From the IMG/VR virus record IMGVR_UViG_3300042731_005198, positions 1 through 35,530 of that record: 35,530 nt of DNA. One strand, given 5' to 3'. Shown here piece by piece: positions 1 to 6,975 of the stretch. This DNA comes from a virus. Both the position numbers and the translations under genes were made by a program. The notes beneath the pieces were generated by a model. That model worked only from the letters and a program-made list of their open reading frames with translations. It was not told the origin of the DNA and searched no databases. How positions within the stretch are numbered: the first letter of the stretch is position 1; every line of letters begins with the position of its first letter.

Positions 1-410
1 CCGTGTTCCCAATGGGCTTCCAATTGAAGTTTCCCATTCTCATACCAACGTTTCTCTACCCCGTGTTTTTTCCATTGTTGGTATTGGACTTCCACATAAG
101 GCCATCCGTTATCATGCCATCCTTTCTCAACGCCATGTATTTGCCCTTGTTGATATGGAATTTCCCACCAAGGTTGTCCACCATCATACCACCATTTCTC
201 AACCCCGTGTCTTTGTCCTTGTTGATATGGGACTTCCTTTTGAAGTTGTCCATTTTGATACCAATATCTTACAACATAGCTTTTTGTTTCTATGTCAATA
301 TCACTTATAGTAATAGGATTGTCATATTTATCCTGCCAATGAATTCCTTTTTCATCTTTATAAGTTAGCCCTGATAGCCAGGCTGTGTAAGCGTCGTGTA
401 GTAAGTTCAT
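1..410 (-). CDS. MORN_2/YwqK-type repeat protein, 3' end cut by window edge
   Basis: The frame is open from an ATG at 408-410 to the left edge, so the last few codons are missing. The product starts MNLLHDAYTAWLSG, has the ~45-residue N-terminal segment shared by this locus, and then four 24-residue repeats of the form HGVEKxWYENGxLxxExPYQQGQ. Two repeats are degenerate: Gly replaces Asn in one, and Trp-Pro replaces Gln-Leu in another. The visible C-terminus (LEAHWEHG) matches the family ending, so only about three residues are lost. Its ATG overlaps the stop of the next MORN gene (407-973) as ATGA, which implies translational coupling. The last ~68 bases (positions 1-68) are repeated at 420-487. 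MORN_2 repeats occur in the YwqK antitoxin-like family; the role here is unknown. Confidence 0.85.
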   Translation of the reverse strand, partial: MNLLHDAYTAWLSGLTYKDEKGIHWQDKYDNPITISDIDIETKSYVVRYWYQNGQLQKEVPYQQGQRHGVEKWWYDGGQPWWEIPYQQGQIHGVEKGWHDNGWPYVEVQYQQWKKHGVEKRWYENGKLQLEAHWEH

Positions 411-793
411 TGTTTCATTCCGTGTTCCCAATGGGCTTCCAATTGAAGTTTCCCATTCTCATACCAACGTTTCTCTACCCCGTGTTTTTGCCCTTGGTAC
501 CATGGGGTTTCCTCTTGAAGTTTTCCGTTCTCGTGCCACCATTTCGCGGTCCCGTGTATTTGTCCTTGTTGGTATGGAAATTCCTTTTCGAGCTTTCCGC
601 TTTCATACCACTGTTTCATAACGCCGTGTATTTGTCCTTGTTGATATGGTATTTCCTCTTCAAGTTGTCCGTTTTCATTCCACCACTTCTCAATCCCGTG
701 TATTTGTCCTTGGCAAACTGGGATTTCCGCCTTAAGTTTCCCATTTTCATACCACCGTTTCTCTACCCCGTGTTTTTGCCCTTGGTGAAATAG
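1..793. repeat. 72-bp MORN-coding DNA repeats, left part
   Basis: Units of about 72 bp carrying CCCCGTGT-TTGYCCTTG and AAGTTGTCCRTT on the + strand recur through the two MORN genes here. Positions 1-68 and 420-487 are identical. The same units continue at the right end of the window. Confidence 0.8.
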
Positions 794-973
794 GATTTCA
801 CTTTCAAGCTGTCCATTCTTGTGCCAATATCTTATAACATAGCTTTCTGTTTCCGCATTTACATTGCTTATGGTAACATGGTTGTCATATTTATCCTGCC
901 AATGAATTCCTTTTTCATCTTTGTAAGTTAGCCCTGATAACCAGGCTGTGTAAGCGTCGTGTAGTAATGTCAT
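407..973 (-). CDS. MORN_2/YwqK-type repeat protein (6 repeats)
   Basis: This gene encodes a 188-residue soluble protein with no signal peptide or membrane segment. Residues 1-45 are the locus-specific N-terminal segment (MTLLHDAYTAWLSG, then IHWQD). About six 24-residue repeats with the core W-Y-E-N-G-K/Q-L and Q-G-Q-x-H-G follow, and the C-terminus is WEHGMKQ. Its stop overlaps the ATG of the downstream copy (ATGA at 410-407). Upstream, 10 bp separate it from the gene at 984-1298, and GGGAGAA before the ATG is a plausible ribosome site. MORN_2 proteins are annotated as YwqK-family antitoxins where a partner toxin is known, but no toxin is recognisable beside this copy. Membrane or protein binding by the repeats is possible but is inference. 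Confidence 0.9.
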   Translation of the reverse strand: MTLLHDAYTAWLSGLTYKDEKGIHWQDKYDNHVTISNVNAETESYVIRYWHKNGQLESEILFHQGQKHGVEKRWYENGKLKAEIPVCQGQIHGIEKWWNENGQLEEEIPYQQGQIHGVMKQWYESGKLEKEFPYQQGQIHGTAKWWHENGKLQEETPWYQGQKHGVEKRWYENGKLQLEAHWEHGMKQ

Positions 974-983
974 TCTATTCTCC

Positions 984-1298
984 CTACACCGGAATCAAAG
1001 AAATTCCAATCGTATCGGATATATTATTCGGTACTGACCAGTATATTTTCATATTTCCACGACCAAATACACTTGACTCTACCCTATAACCAAGTTTTTT
1101 CAATTCATATTTTACATCATACCATACGACATAAGAACCAAAGAACTCCCAATCGTATTCTATCTTAAATTGTCCGCTATCCTTCATTGCCATTATGTCT
1201 TTTTCTATCTGTTTTAATTTCTGTGGAACCATTTCATTCCTTAATTTTTTAAACTCAAAGCTTGTCGTTAATTCTCTAGCTTCTTTTGCTGTGATCAT
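984..1298 (-). CDS. hypothetical protein, 104 aa
   Basis: I do not recognise this protein. It begins MITAKEAREL and is an alpha/beta-looking soluble product. An amphipathic helix at about residues 5-40 (EFKKLRNEMVPQKLKQIEKD) is followed by an aromatic stretch, YDWEFFGSYVVWYDVKYEL, and a C-terminal WSVPNN-type strand. The last part resembles in style the C-terminal YTISWDVP region of the zinc-ribbon protein at 32750-33199, so the two may share a small domain. GAGGTG lies upstream of the ATG, and the ATG overlaps the stop of the RHH gene (ATGA, 1298-1295), so the two are probably coupled. The MORN gene follows after 10 bp. Confidence 0.75.
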   Translation of the reverse strand: MITAKEARELTTSFEFKKLRNEMVPQKLKQIEKDIMAMKDSGQFKIEYDWEFFGSYVVWYDVKYELKKLGYRVESSVFGRGNMKIYWSVPNNISDTIGISLIPV

Positions 1299-1459
1299 TT
1301 TTCACCTCTATTGGCCCTTATGCGTTCTTTTTTAATAAGCCTTCTTATTAGTTTGGATCGGGTCATCCCTAACTCTTTACAATACTTATCGAGCCATTCA
1401 ATAAGCATGTCGCCTCGCTTGAAATTAATGGACACTGCAGTATATTTATCTCTATCCAT
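1295..1459 (-). CDS. small ribbon-helix-helix (CopG/Arc-like) regulator, 54 aa
   Basis: This short gene was found by reading the - strand between its neighbours. The ATG at 1459-1457 is preceded by AAAGGAG, and the frame closes with TGA at 1297-1295, overlapping the next ATG as ATGA. The product has a beta-strand segment (YTAVSINFKRGDML), a helix (IEWLDKYCKELG), a turn starting MTRSK and a second helix (LIRRLIKKERIR). That is the pattern of an RHH DNA-binding domain, which acts as a dimer with the strand in the major groove. The upstream paralog-pair gene ends 7 bp before the ATG, so this looks like one operon. It is a candidate autoregulator of the - strand operon and might bind the ATCTAT palindrome at 1934-1949; that link is inference. 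Confidence 0.75.
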   Translation of the reverse strand: MDRDKYTAVSINFKRGDMLIEWLDKYCKELGMTRSKLIRRLIKKERIRANRGEK

Positions 1460-1466
1460 TTTCTTA

Positions 1467-1670
1467 CTACTCCTTTCCTGGGCTGGGCAATGATTTGATA
1501 TAGTTCAAAAAACTCTTCATTATATTTTTGTCGGCATCCTTTACATTGATGCTCACGCAATTCAAACACTGTGAGTGCCAAACGGATGCCTTATATCCTT
1601 GATCAGGCGTGAGCATTACTTCTGCTACATAACCATTTGAATATCGATACTTCTTTGATTTAGATTTCAT
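1467..1670 (-). CDS. hypothetical protein, 67 aa, paralog of 1710-1910
   Basis: This small protein begins MKSKSKKYRYSNGYVAEVML and ends in a helix containing IKSLPSPGKE. It shares the N-terminal SKKYRYxNGYxxEV pattern and the C-terminal I(K/R)SLP pattern with the protein of the gene just upstream (1710-1910), so the two are tandem paralogs. A strong GGAGG precedes the ATG. The stop lies inside the ribosome site of the following RHH gene. No known domain is recognised. It contains two Cys residues in the middle (QCLNCV). Confidence 0.7.
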   Translation of the reverse strand: MKSKSKKYRYSNGYVAEVMLTPDQGYKASVWHSQCLNCVSINVKDADKNIMKSFLNYIKSLPSPGKE

Positions 1671-1709
1671 TCTGTTTCCTCCAATAATTTACATTCACTA
1701 AATATCCGT

Positions 1710-1910
1710 TCATTTTCTATTCTCCTTTTCTAATGGTAGCGACCGAATACGCTCTAAAAAACGCGCCAAACCCATATCGTCTAAATCGGTGGCGTTGAGA
1801 ATAAAATCTGGGTCAAATCCTGTCGTGACTAAAGCACAATACTTATCTTGGCCAAAAGTGATCTCGACGTCATAACCGTTCGGATATCGATACTTCTTTG
1901 ATCTTGTCAT
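1710..1910 (-). CDS. hypothetical protein, 66 aa, paralog of 1467-1670
   Basis: The protein begins MTRSKKYRYPNGYDVEITFG and ends with a helix (ARFLERIRSLPLEKENRK). It is the first gene after the noncoding gap at 1911-2124. AGAGGG lies about 7 bases before the ATG, and the palindrome ATCTATCAATATAGAT lies about 25-40 bases upstream, in a position suited to control transcription. It is a tandem paralog of the next gene, sharing the N-terminal strand pair and the C-terminal SLP motif. Function unknown. Confidence 0.7.
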   Translation of the reverse strand: MTRSKKYRYPNGYDVEITFGQDKYCALVTTGFDPDFILNATDLDDMGLARFLERIRSLPLEKENRK

Positions 1911-1933
1911 TTAATAACCCTCTACATATACAT

Positions 1934-1949
1934 ATCTATATTGATAGAT
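1934..1949. promoter_or_regulatory. operator-like palindrome ATCTATATTGATAGAT
   Basis: On the + strand the sequence has 6-bp arms (ATCTAT / ATAGAT) around a 4-bp centre. Its TATTGATAGAT half recurs at 3537-3547 and, inverted, at 3571-3581, in the divergent control region upstream of the polymerase gene and the virion operon. The repetition at two probable promoters suggests binding by one phage regulator. Confidence 0.45.
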
Positions 1950-1995
1950 TTCTGATTGCTCAAACCTGGACCAAGGTAACGGCTGGCTCCGCCAC

Positions 1996-2019
1996 CCATT
2001 TAATAAACAAATTAAATGG
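1996..2019. repeat. inverted repeat, 9-bp arms
   Basis: CCATTTAAT (1996-2004) is a perfect reverse complement of ATTAAATGG (2011-2019), with a 6-base loop. It lies between the terminator-like hairpin of the polymerase gene and the leader of the next operon. It could be an operator or a second, weaker terminator stem. Confidence 0.5.
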
Positions 2020-2051
2020 TGTTATTTATAGCCGGGATTAAATAAAAAGTG

Positions 2052-2090
2052 GAACTTTTACCCGTTTAATATATATAGGGGTAAAAGTTC
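2052..2090 (-). terminator. terminator-like hairpin after the polymerase gene
   Basis: GAACTTTTACCC (2052-2063) pairs perfectly with GGGTAAAAGTTC (2079-2090) around a 15-base loop. Read on the - strand, it begins about 35 bases after the polymerase stop and is followed by CACTTTTTATTT, a T-rich run. This suits a rho-independent terminator. The arms are AT-rich and the loop is long, so an operator role is also possible. Confidence 0.5.
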
Positions 2091-2124
2091 AATAATTTGT
2101 TATTTAAGTTTTATATCATGTTCT

Positions 2125-3462
2125 TTAATATATTTTCTTATTGCTCATCATATCTACCATTTCATTAAACGCTTCTGTAATGTCGGCACAAGTATAAATA
2201 GCGTCATGAACGGTGAAATAAGGCTCTGTAAGCGATTTACAAAAGCCAAACACATAATCAGCCTCAATACGCTGTATTTCTTGTGCTACGGCCTTGTAGC
2301 CGTGCTCTTGCTTGTGTTTGATTATTGCTTGCCATATCGTTGGAAACCAATCTTTGTAGACCTCGATATATCTGTTCTCCCATTGCGGCCTGCCAAACAT
2401 CGTAGACAGCAACGGTATTTTCATGTCGTTTCGAGTTTTGTTTGTGCCATATTTTTTATTGTATCGATTACAAAATTCTGTATAAAAGTCCTTATTAACT
2501 ATCGCTTTAATATACTCTTTATATTCATCTTGATTAATGTCCTTATTATTTAACCATTTTATTAGACATCTTGGCTGACTTGTTGGAATGTCAAACTCAA
2601 AAAGTAGTCCACATAATGAAAGAACTTTCTCTCCTTTCTTTCCTGGGTTATAGGAACACATATTATAATTATTATAGTTAATATAACTATTTTTTATAAA
2701 GCAGGTAAAATTGTCTCTAATTATAGATGGTAGATTAGTCATAGGTGTGTGCTCTCTCCCATATCTATCTTCTATTAAATAGGCTTCTTTATTGTTGATT
2801 AATATACACTTGAATAATATAAGTTGTTTTTCGTAATTAGAGAGAGCCCGCCCTGCTTTGGTTGTAGGATTAGATTTAAGCCAAGATCTAACGGCGGGAA
2901 GATTAATATTTATGGATTTGAGATATTCGAGTCTTTGTTTTTGCTCAAATGTATAATTCTTTTTTGATTTGATCAATAAGCGATTATATGAGTTGATTAT
3001 ACTCTTCTTTGTAAGTTGGTAATATCTCAAATTGCCTCGGACGATCCTATATCTTTTTGTTTGTCCGTGCGTCTCAAAATGCCAATATTTGTGATTAATT
3101 TCTATTATATTTAGTTGCTCAAATAGGTCAATATACGGCTTATATTGTTGGTGAATGCTTCTTAAATATTTCTTGCTCAACTCTGCCCATCTATTCGCAT
3201 CAACGGCGTCCCAATCTATGAACAAATCACGGCGCTGGATTTGCCATAATATCCACATGGCCGTCTGTTTATTGTAGCGTTGAAAGGCTGTATCAGGGAG
3301 TTTATTTACTGCTTGTTGTGGTAGGAATATCGTTATCATGTTACTATCTCTCAATTTGATTTGGCTTTTATTATCGAGCACTCGAAAAAGCCAATAAAAC
3401 GAGCCAAAATACCTGAGATAGTTAGGTTGCTCTATTTTATTGCACGGTAGTAAATCGTGCAT
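2125..3462 (-). CDS. family A-like palm polymerase, probable TV-Pol type
   Basis: This is a 445-residue protein with three spaced motifs of the family A DNA polymerase/T7 RNA polymerase palm. Motif A is F-D291-I-P-T-S-Q-P-R298. Motif B is R344-x3-K348-x7-F356-G357. Motif C is V418-H419-D420. An upstream conserved-looking block, RYGREHTPMTNL (233-244), suits the same family. Order and spacing fit the TV-Pol (transposon-virus polymerase) group described by Iyer, Abhiman and Aravind, proposed to have primase and DNA polymerase activity. No exonuclease or helicase domain is present. It is the only replication-type gene visible, so it probably replicates the phage DNA. The start is uncertain: the first ATG (3462) has no clear ribosome site, while an internal ATG at 3339 (404 aa, MITIFLPQQAV) has GAGAG upstream. 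All motifs lie within both versions. Confidence 0.7.
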   Translation of the reverse strand: MHDLLPCNKIEQPNYLRYFGSFYWLFRVLDNKSQIKLRDSNMITIFLPQQAVNKLPDTAFQRYNKQTAMWILWQIQRRDLFIDWDAVDANRWAELSKKYLRSIHQQYKPYIDLFEQLNIIEINHKYWHFETHGQTKRYRIVRGNLRYYQLTKKSIINSYNRLLIKSKKNYTFEQKQRLEYLKSININLPAVRSWLKSNPTTKAGRALSNYEKQLILFKCILINNKEAYLIEDRYGREHTPMTNLPSIIRDNFTCFIKNSYINYNNYNMCSYNPGKKGEKVLSLCGLLFEFDIPTSQPRCLIKWLNNKDINQDEYKEYIKAIVNKDFYTEFCNRYNKKYGTNKTRNDMKIPLLSTMFGRPQWENRYIEVYKDWFPTIWQAIIKHKQEHGYKAVAQEIQRIEADYVFGFCKSLTEPYFTVHDAIYTCADITEAFNEMVDMMSNKKIY

Positions 3463-3610
3463 ATTTACTATTACACTGTTGCTATGACTTGATTAATCGG
3501 AAAATCATAAAAATGCATCCTACCTATACATTCATATATTGATAGATTGCTTTTATTTTTGTTAATTCAGATCTATCAATAATTACGACTATTATTGAAG
3601 GAAATTAACT
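3463..3610. promoter_or_regulatory. divergent control region between polymerase and virion operons
   Basis: This is 148 bp of AT-rich DNA between the leftward polymerase gene and the rightward packaging operon. A perfect 11-bp inverted repeat, TATTGATAGAT (3537-3547) and ATCTATCAATA (3571-3581), lies in the middle with 23 bp between the arms. The same half-site recurs at 1939-1949. A divergent operator is likely, and promoters in both directions must lie here, but I could not assign the -35 and -10 boxes with confidence. Confidence 0.55.
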
Positions 3611-4054
3611 ATGACCAAGTTTGTATTTGATAGTTCGCTAAAAGGGCCACTCAGCAACGGCCCGGTCCCAGACAGGGCATTCAAAGAGTCATTGCCTGGC
3701 CTCGATCAAATTGCCGATAACCTGCAAAGTGCAATTTCCTTCGATGCGATGAAGATCAAAGAAAAGTCCAAAACAGAAAGTTTAAACGCGGGCGAGAGAG
3801 AAGGAATAGCGAAACTCACAAAGTCATTACGAGATATCGCATCATATCGAAAGGAAGCACGAGCCAATGATAAATGGTCATCTTTGAGTGATGAGGAAGT
3901 GTTAGATTACCTATTAGCATACATTGCTGAAAATCCAAATCTGAAAGAAAAAGTAATAGAGAGATTACTAACTGATGAAACAGACAACATTAAACCAAAA
4001 TCAAACAGAAAGCGACAACGTAAGTATATGGATTCGGGAACCAGTAGAGAGTGA
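3611..4054 (+). CDS. probable terminase small subunit (weak) or upstream packaging protein
   Basis: This is a 147-residue charged protein and the first gene of the rightward operon; GAAGGA precedes the ATG. The N-terminus is polar and Pro/Gly-containing (GPLSNGPVPDRAF). A helical middle follows, with LTKSLRDIASYRKEARANDKW at about residues 67-90. Next is an acidic helix pair (EEVLDYLLAYIAENPNLKEKVIERLL), and the tail is very basic (NRKRQRKY). Helical DNA-binding or oligomerising proteins just before the GNAT and large-terminase genes are often the small terminase, which recognises the packaging site. No diagnostic motif was seen, so the assignment rests on position, size and composition. Its 3' end overlaps the GNAT gene by 80 bp. 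Confidence 0.55.
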   Translation: MTKFVFDSSLKGPLSNGPVPDRAFKESLPGLDQIADNLQSAISFDAMKIKEKSKTESLNAGEREGIAKLTKSLRDIASYRKEARANDKWSSLSDEEVLDYLLAYIAENPNLKEKVIERLLTDETDNIKPKSNRKRQRKYMDSGTSRE

Positions 4055-4490
4055 CTGGAACAGGATTAAGTCAGACTGGTTACGTTCATACAAACACATG
4101 GGTCACAATCGATGGCTCACTTGGCAATACTACAAATCACAGCAACGCCAAATCATCTCCAATATATTGAAACGATCGCAAATAAGAGTTGCTTGTTTCT
4201 CAGACCAGCCCAACAATATTATCGGTTGGTTGTGTTACGAGTCTATCAAAATTGGTGCCACTGACGTAGATATAATTCACTACATCTACGTAGCAGCACG
4301 ATATCGAGGTAAAGGTGCAGGCAAGTTTCTTTTGGCGAAAACTAATGCCTTAATAAAAAATCGCACAAACAAAGTGCCAAGATTATATTCGAGCCATGCA
4401 GGGCCATTCATTCAATTCATGCAAAACAAAGTAATGGTAATTTTTTTGCCGGAGCTAGCAACAAACGATACCAGTGGGATAATTTTATGA
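3975..4490 (+). CDS. GNAT-family N-acetyltransferase (phage late-operon type)
   Basis: This is a 171-residue protein. The acetyl-CoA-binding motif A is clear: HYIYVAARYRGKGAGKFLL (about 102-120), with the R111-x-x-G114-x-G116 signature. It is preceded by a typical strand, NNIIGWLCYE (80-89). The N-terminal part (EPVESDWNRIKSDWLRSYKH) matches the pattern of GNAT proteins that many phages encode near the terminase. The substrate is unknown. The start at 3975 lies inside the preceding gene, and no alternative start in this frame precedes the domain. Its stop overlaps the start of the next gene by four bases. Confidence 0.8.
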   Translation: MKQTTLNQNQTESDNVSIWIREPVESDWNRIKSDWLRSYKHMGHNRWLTWQYYKSQQRQIISNILKRSQIRVACFSDQPNNIIGWLCYESIKIGATDVDIIHYIYVAARYRGKGAGKFLLAKTNALIKNRTNKVPRLYSSHAGPFIQFMQNKVMVIFLPELATNDTSGIIL

Positions 4491-4735
4491 AAATATTAAA
4501 AAACAAAACATACAAGCTTAAGACAGTAGATTTAGGATTCCAAGCCAGAATAATAGGCACGCGACAAACGCTTACCCGATTCACTGTTGGGCTCGATTGC
4601 GTCAAAGAAATGCTTCTAACAGGAGATTACATTTCTGTCGAGATGTCCGGCCCACGCGTAGCAGAACCATTTATTTTTATACCTGTATGTCAGGTACAGT
4701 CATTCATACTTGAACCGGAGATTACCAACGAATAA
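4487..4735 (+). CDS. hypothetical protein, 82 aa, in the packaging operon
   Basis: This small beta-rich protein begins MKILKNKTYKLKTVDLGFQA and includes ISVEMSGPRVAEPFIFIPVC. Its ATG overlaps the stop of the GNAT gene (ATGA), and its stop is followed directly by the ATG of the large terminase. This tight packing supports a real, co-translated gene. No domain is recognised. A link to packaging is suggested by position only. Confidence 0.7.
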   Translation: MKILKNKTYKLKTVDLGFQARIIGTRQTLTRFTVGLDCVKEMLLTGDYISVEMSGPRVAEPFIFIPVCQVQSFILEPEITNE

Positions 4736-6289
4736 ATGAAACCCGAGGTACGTAGAGCACTAGATACATATCTGCGACGCAATATGTCGCAAGAGCAGCT
4801 TCCCACCACAGACAAGCCAGCACAACCAAGGCTTGGTTTCATGAGTGAGTTGTTTCCATTCCAAAAAGACATTATCTATGATCCAGCCCGTCTCAAATGC
4901 TTATGCTTTGGTAGACGTTCCGGCAAAACATATATTTTGAAAGCTGACGCAGTAAGAATATCAGAGGAAAATCCAGGCGTAATTTGTTGTTTCGTTGGCC
5001 TCACAAAGGGACACGCCAAGGATTTAATTTGGAAGGAGCTAAAAATATTCGATAAGAATTACTCGTTAGGATTACACTTTAATGAACGAGACTTGACAGC
5101 TACTTTTCCTAACGACAGTGCAATCCATTTGTGTGGTGTAGCAAAAGAGCAAGACATAGAAATTCTACGTGGATTAAAACCAAAGATGGTAGCATTCGAT
5201 GAAGCACAGTCAGAGCGTATAGGCAATTTAGAATACATAATCGAAGAAATTGTAATGCCTACTCTATCAGATTATGAGGGCACACTGTATCTTTCGGGAA
5301 CGCCAAACTACTCTTGCACTGGTTATTTTCACAAGATTTGGAACAATAAAGATAACTTTAAGAAATGGCATTCAACTATTTTACAAAATCCGAAGTTTCC
5401 GGCCTGGTCAGATCTCAGAATGATACCAAAATGGATAACAAAAAGAATGAAAGACGAGCAAGTCAATATAAAATCCAAACCCGCCAAGCAAAAGTGGCTA
5501 AGAGAAAATTGGGAAGTCCTAGCCCCCGAATGGCTAGAACGTGAAATGACCACTTACGGTATTTCCATGACCTCTTCTCGCTTCAAGAGAGAATGGCTGG
5601 CGGAATGGACGAGAACAAGGGATTCACATATTATAATCTTCAATGATGACCTAAACACATTCGAGAAGCTACCTGACAACAAATACAACTACGTCCTAGG
5701 GGCAGACTTCGGAACCAAAGATCCAGTTGCTCTGGTTATTTGTGCTTACGCTAACGACGACCCCAACTTCTATGTTATAGATGTGTTTCAACAGGCAGGA
5801 ATGGCTTTTCAGCAAGTTATGGCCAAGGTAAAGGAGCTAGACAATATCTATGCCTTCGAGTCCATTCAAGCAGATCCAGGCGGCGGCGGAGCACAGTACG
5901 TCCAAGACATCGAGGCCCAGTATGGATTACCTATTGAGGCGGCATACAAGAGAGATAAGCCAGAGCACATCGAGTTGTTATCTTCCGAATTTCAGGCCGG
6001 CCGAATAAAAATACACAAGAGCCTAGCCAATTACATAGACGAGATAAGACGATTGCGCTGGCTAACCGCAGAGCGAAAGAAAATAACAGGAGGCCCGGAC
6101 CACTTCTTTGATGCCCTGCGCTATGCCCACGTCTCAACTCTGGGCATTAGAGAACGTCAAGAGCGCAAGGTCCCGGGTTTCTTTCAGCGGTATTGGGAAA
6201 AGCGACAACAAGGTCCCAGAACGCCAGAGGACAAATACATAGCCGACCTATTCCAAACCGACTCGGCGTTTTCATTGGAGGCTGAATAA
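4736..6289 (+). CDS. terL: terminase large subunit
   Basis: This 517-residue protein is the packaging motor and headful or site nuclease. The ATPase half has Walker A at G59-R-R-S-G-K64-T65 and Walker B with the catalytic acid at V-A-F-D155-E156-A. A coupling-type motif, LYLSGTPN, lies at about 184-191. The RNase H-like nuclease half shows three acidic clusters: GADFG (D324), QADPGGGG (D380) and PDHFFDALRYA (D455 and D459). Length and domain order are normal. It starts immediately after the stop of the previous gene, so translation may be coupled. The downstream coiled-coil gene begins one base after its stop. Confidence 0.95.
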   Translation: MKPEVRRALDTYLRRNMSQEQLPTTDKPAQPRLGFMSELFPFQKDIIYDPARLKCLCFGRRSGKTYILKADAVRISEENPGVICCFVGLTKGHAKDLIWKELKIFDKNYSLGLHFNERDLTATFPNDSAIHLCGVAKEQDIEILRGLKPKMVAFDEAQSERIGNLEYIIEEIVMPTLSDYEGTLYLSGTPNYSCTGYFHKIWNNKDNFKKWHSTILQNPKFPAWSDLRMIPKWITKRMKDEQVNIKSKPAKQKWLRENWEVLAPEWLEREMTTYGISMTSSRFKREWLAEWTRTRDSHIIIFNDDLNTFEKLPDNKYNYVLGADFGTKDPVALVICAYANDDPNFYVIDVFQQAGMAFQQVMAKVKELDNIYAFESIQADPGGGGAQYVQDIEAQYGLPIEAAYKRDKPEHIELLSSEFQAGRIKIHKSLANYIDEIRRLRWLTAERKKITGGPDHFFDALRYAHVSTLGIRERQERKVPGFFQRYWEKRQQGPRTPEDKYIADLFQTDSAFSLEAE

Positions 6290-6290
6290 A

Positions 6291-6599
6291 ATGTTAAAAC
6301 GGACGGAAAATAGAATAAAAGAATTAATAGATGAAAAGACAGAGAAATTAGAGAAGATAGATGAGCAATTAAAAGATCTATTAATAAATAACAGTTATAG
6401 TGTAGAGGATATAAAAGATCTAATTTCTTTTATTAAAGAACACTCAATACCACATGTAAGATTAAAGGTAGATAATATAGAATTAGAAATAGTAGGAGAA
6501 CCTCCCATGCGAAATGATATGGAAGGTGAAGAAAGATCAAGAAACCCATTTGGCCTAACAGACGATCAAATAAGAACCGCGGCAGGAAGGGATTGGTAA
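6291..6599 (+). CDS. small coiled-coil protein after terL
   Basis: This is a 102-residue product with a highly charged coiled coil at about residues 1-50 (ENRIKELIDEKTEKLEKIDE). A strand-rich middle (HVRLKVDNIELEIVGEPP) follows, and the tail is polar (GLTDDQIRTAAGRDW). The ATG is one base after the terL stop, and GAGG lies inside the end of terL. Codons in the first half are very AT-rich. Function is unknown; small proteins here can be packaging accessories or head-tail parts. The long repeat-rich gap starts right after its stop. Confidence 0.75.
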   Translation: MLKRTENRIKELIDEKTEKLEKIDEQLKDLLINNSYSVEDIKDLISFIKEHSIPHVRLKVDNIELEIVGEPPMRNDMEGEERSRNPFGLTDDQIRTAAGRDW

Positions 6600-6619
6600 T
6601 AAATAAATAGGCCTAATAT

Positions 6620-6795
6620 AAAGCATATACGTTATACAAGATATACATAAAACTAAAAGCATATATGTATAGAAAACATTAAAAATCAAAGCATATAGAT
6701 TATACAGATATACATAAACATTAAAAATAAAAGTATATTACAAGATATACATAAAAATAAAAGCATATAGGTATAAAAAACATTAAAAATAACAG
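6620..6795. repeat. iteron-like AT-rich direct repeats
   Basis: Five copies of AAAGCATAT or AAAGTATAT begin at 6620, 6656, 6688, 6730 and 6760, spaced 36, 32, 42 and 30 bases apart. They are accompanied by repeated GATATACATAAA and CATTAAAAATA segments. The pattern resembles replication iterons or DNA-unwinding elements. The sequence is nearly free of G and C, so some repetition may come from composition. Confidence 0.6.
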
Positions 6796-6820
6796 GCGAA
6801 TAAATATAACAGCGTTGATT

Positions 6821-6846
6821 GTGTGGTAAGAAAAGTCGCACCACAC
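6821..6846. repeat. inverted repeat GTGTGGT / ACCACAC
   Basis: The arms at 6821-6827 and 6840-6846 are perfect 7-bp reverse complements with a 12-base loop. It stands between the AT-rich repeats and the GC-richer part of the gap. Possible protein-binding site. Confidence 0.45.
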
Positions 6847-6951
6847 CCGCTCACAAAACACTACACGGACACATATTTAATCACATAAACTCACATCCAG
6901 GGCAGACCAGCCAAAATCAATCCAATTCCAGAGAGATCACGTGGCAATAAC

Positions 6952-6975
6952 CTATGAAAATAACCCTTTTCATAG
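6952..6975. repeat. perfect hairpin, 9-bp arms
   Basis: CTATGAAAA (6952-6960) pairs with TTTTCATAG (6967-6975) around the loop TAACCC. On the + strand it is not followed by a T run, so a terminator is unlikely. Its right arm leads straight into the phased ATAG repeats, suggesting a compound recognition site. Confidence 0.55.

Larger units (their letters stand above)
1911..2124. other. AT-rich intergenic region with hairpins and operator-like palindrome
   Basis: No gene was seen in either strand. From the polymerase stop leftwards the region holds a 12-bp inverted repeat (2052-2063 / 2079-2090), a 9-bp inverted repeat (1996-2004 / 2011-2019) and the palindrome at 1934-1949. It therefore separates the polymerase transcript from the small regulatory operon, and probably ends one and starts the other. 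Confidence 0.6.

Noticed and set aside
1369-1581. - strand frame of 70 codons overlapping two small genes
   Set aside because: Overlaps both the 67-residue paralog gene and the RHH gene, which have strong ribosome sites and recognisable patterns.
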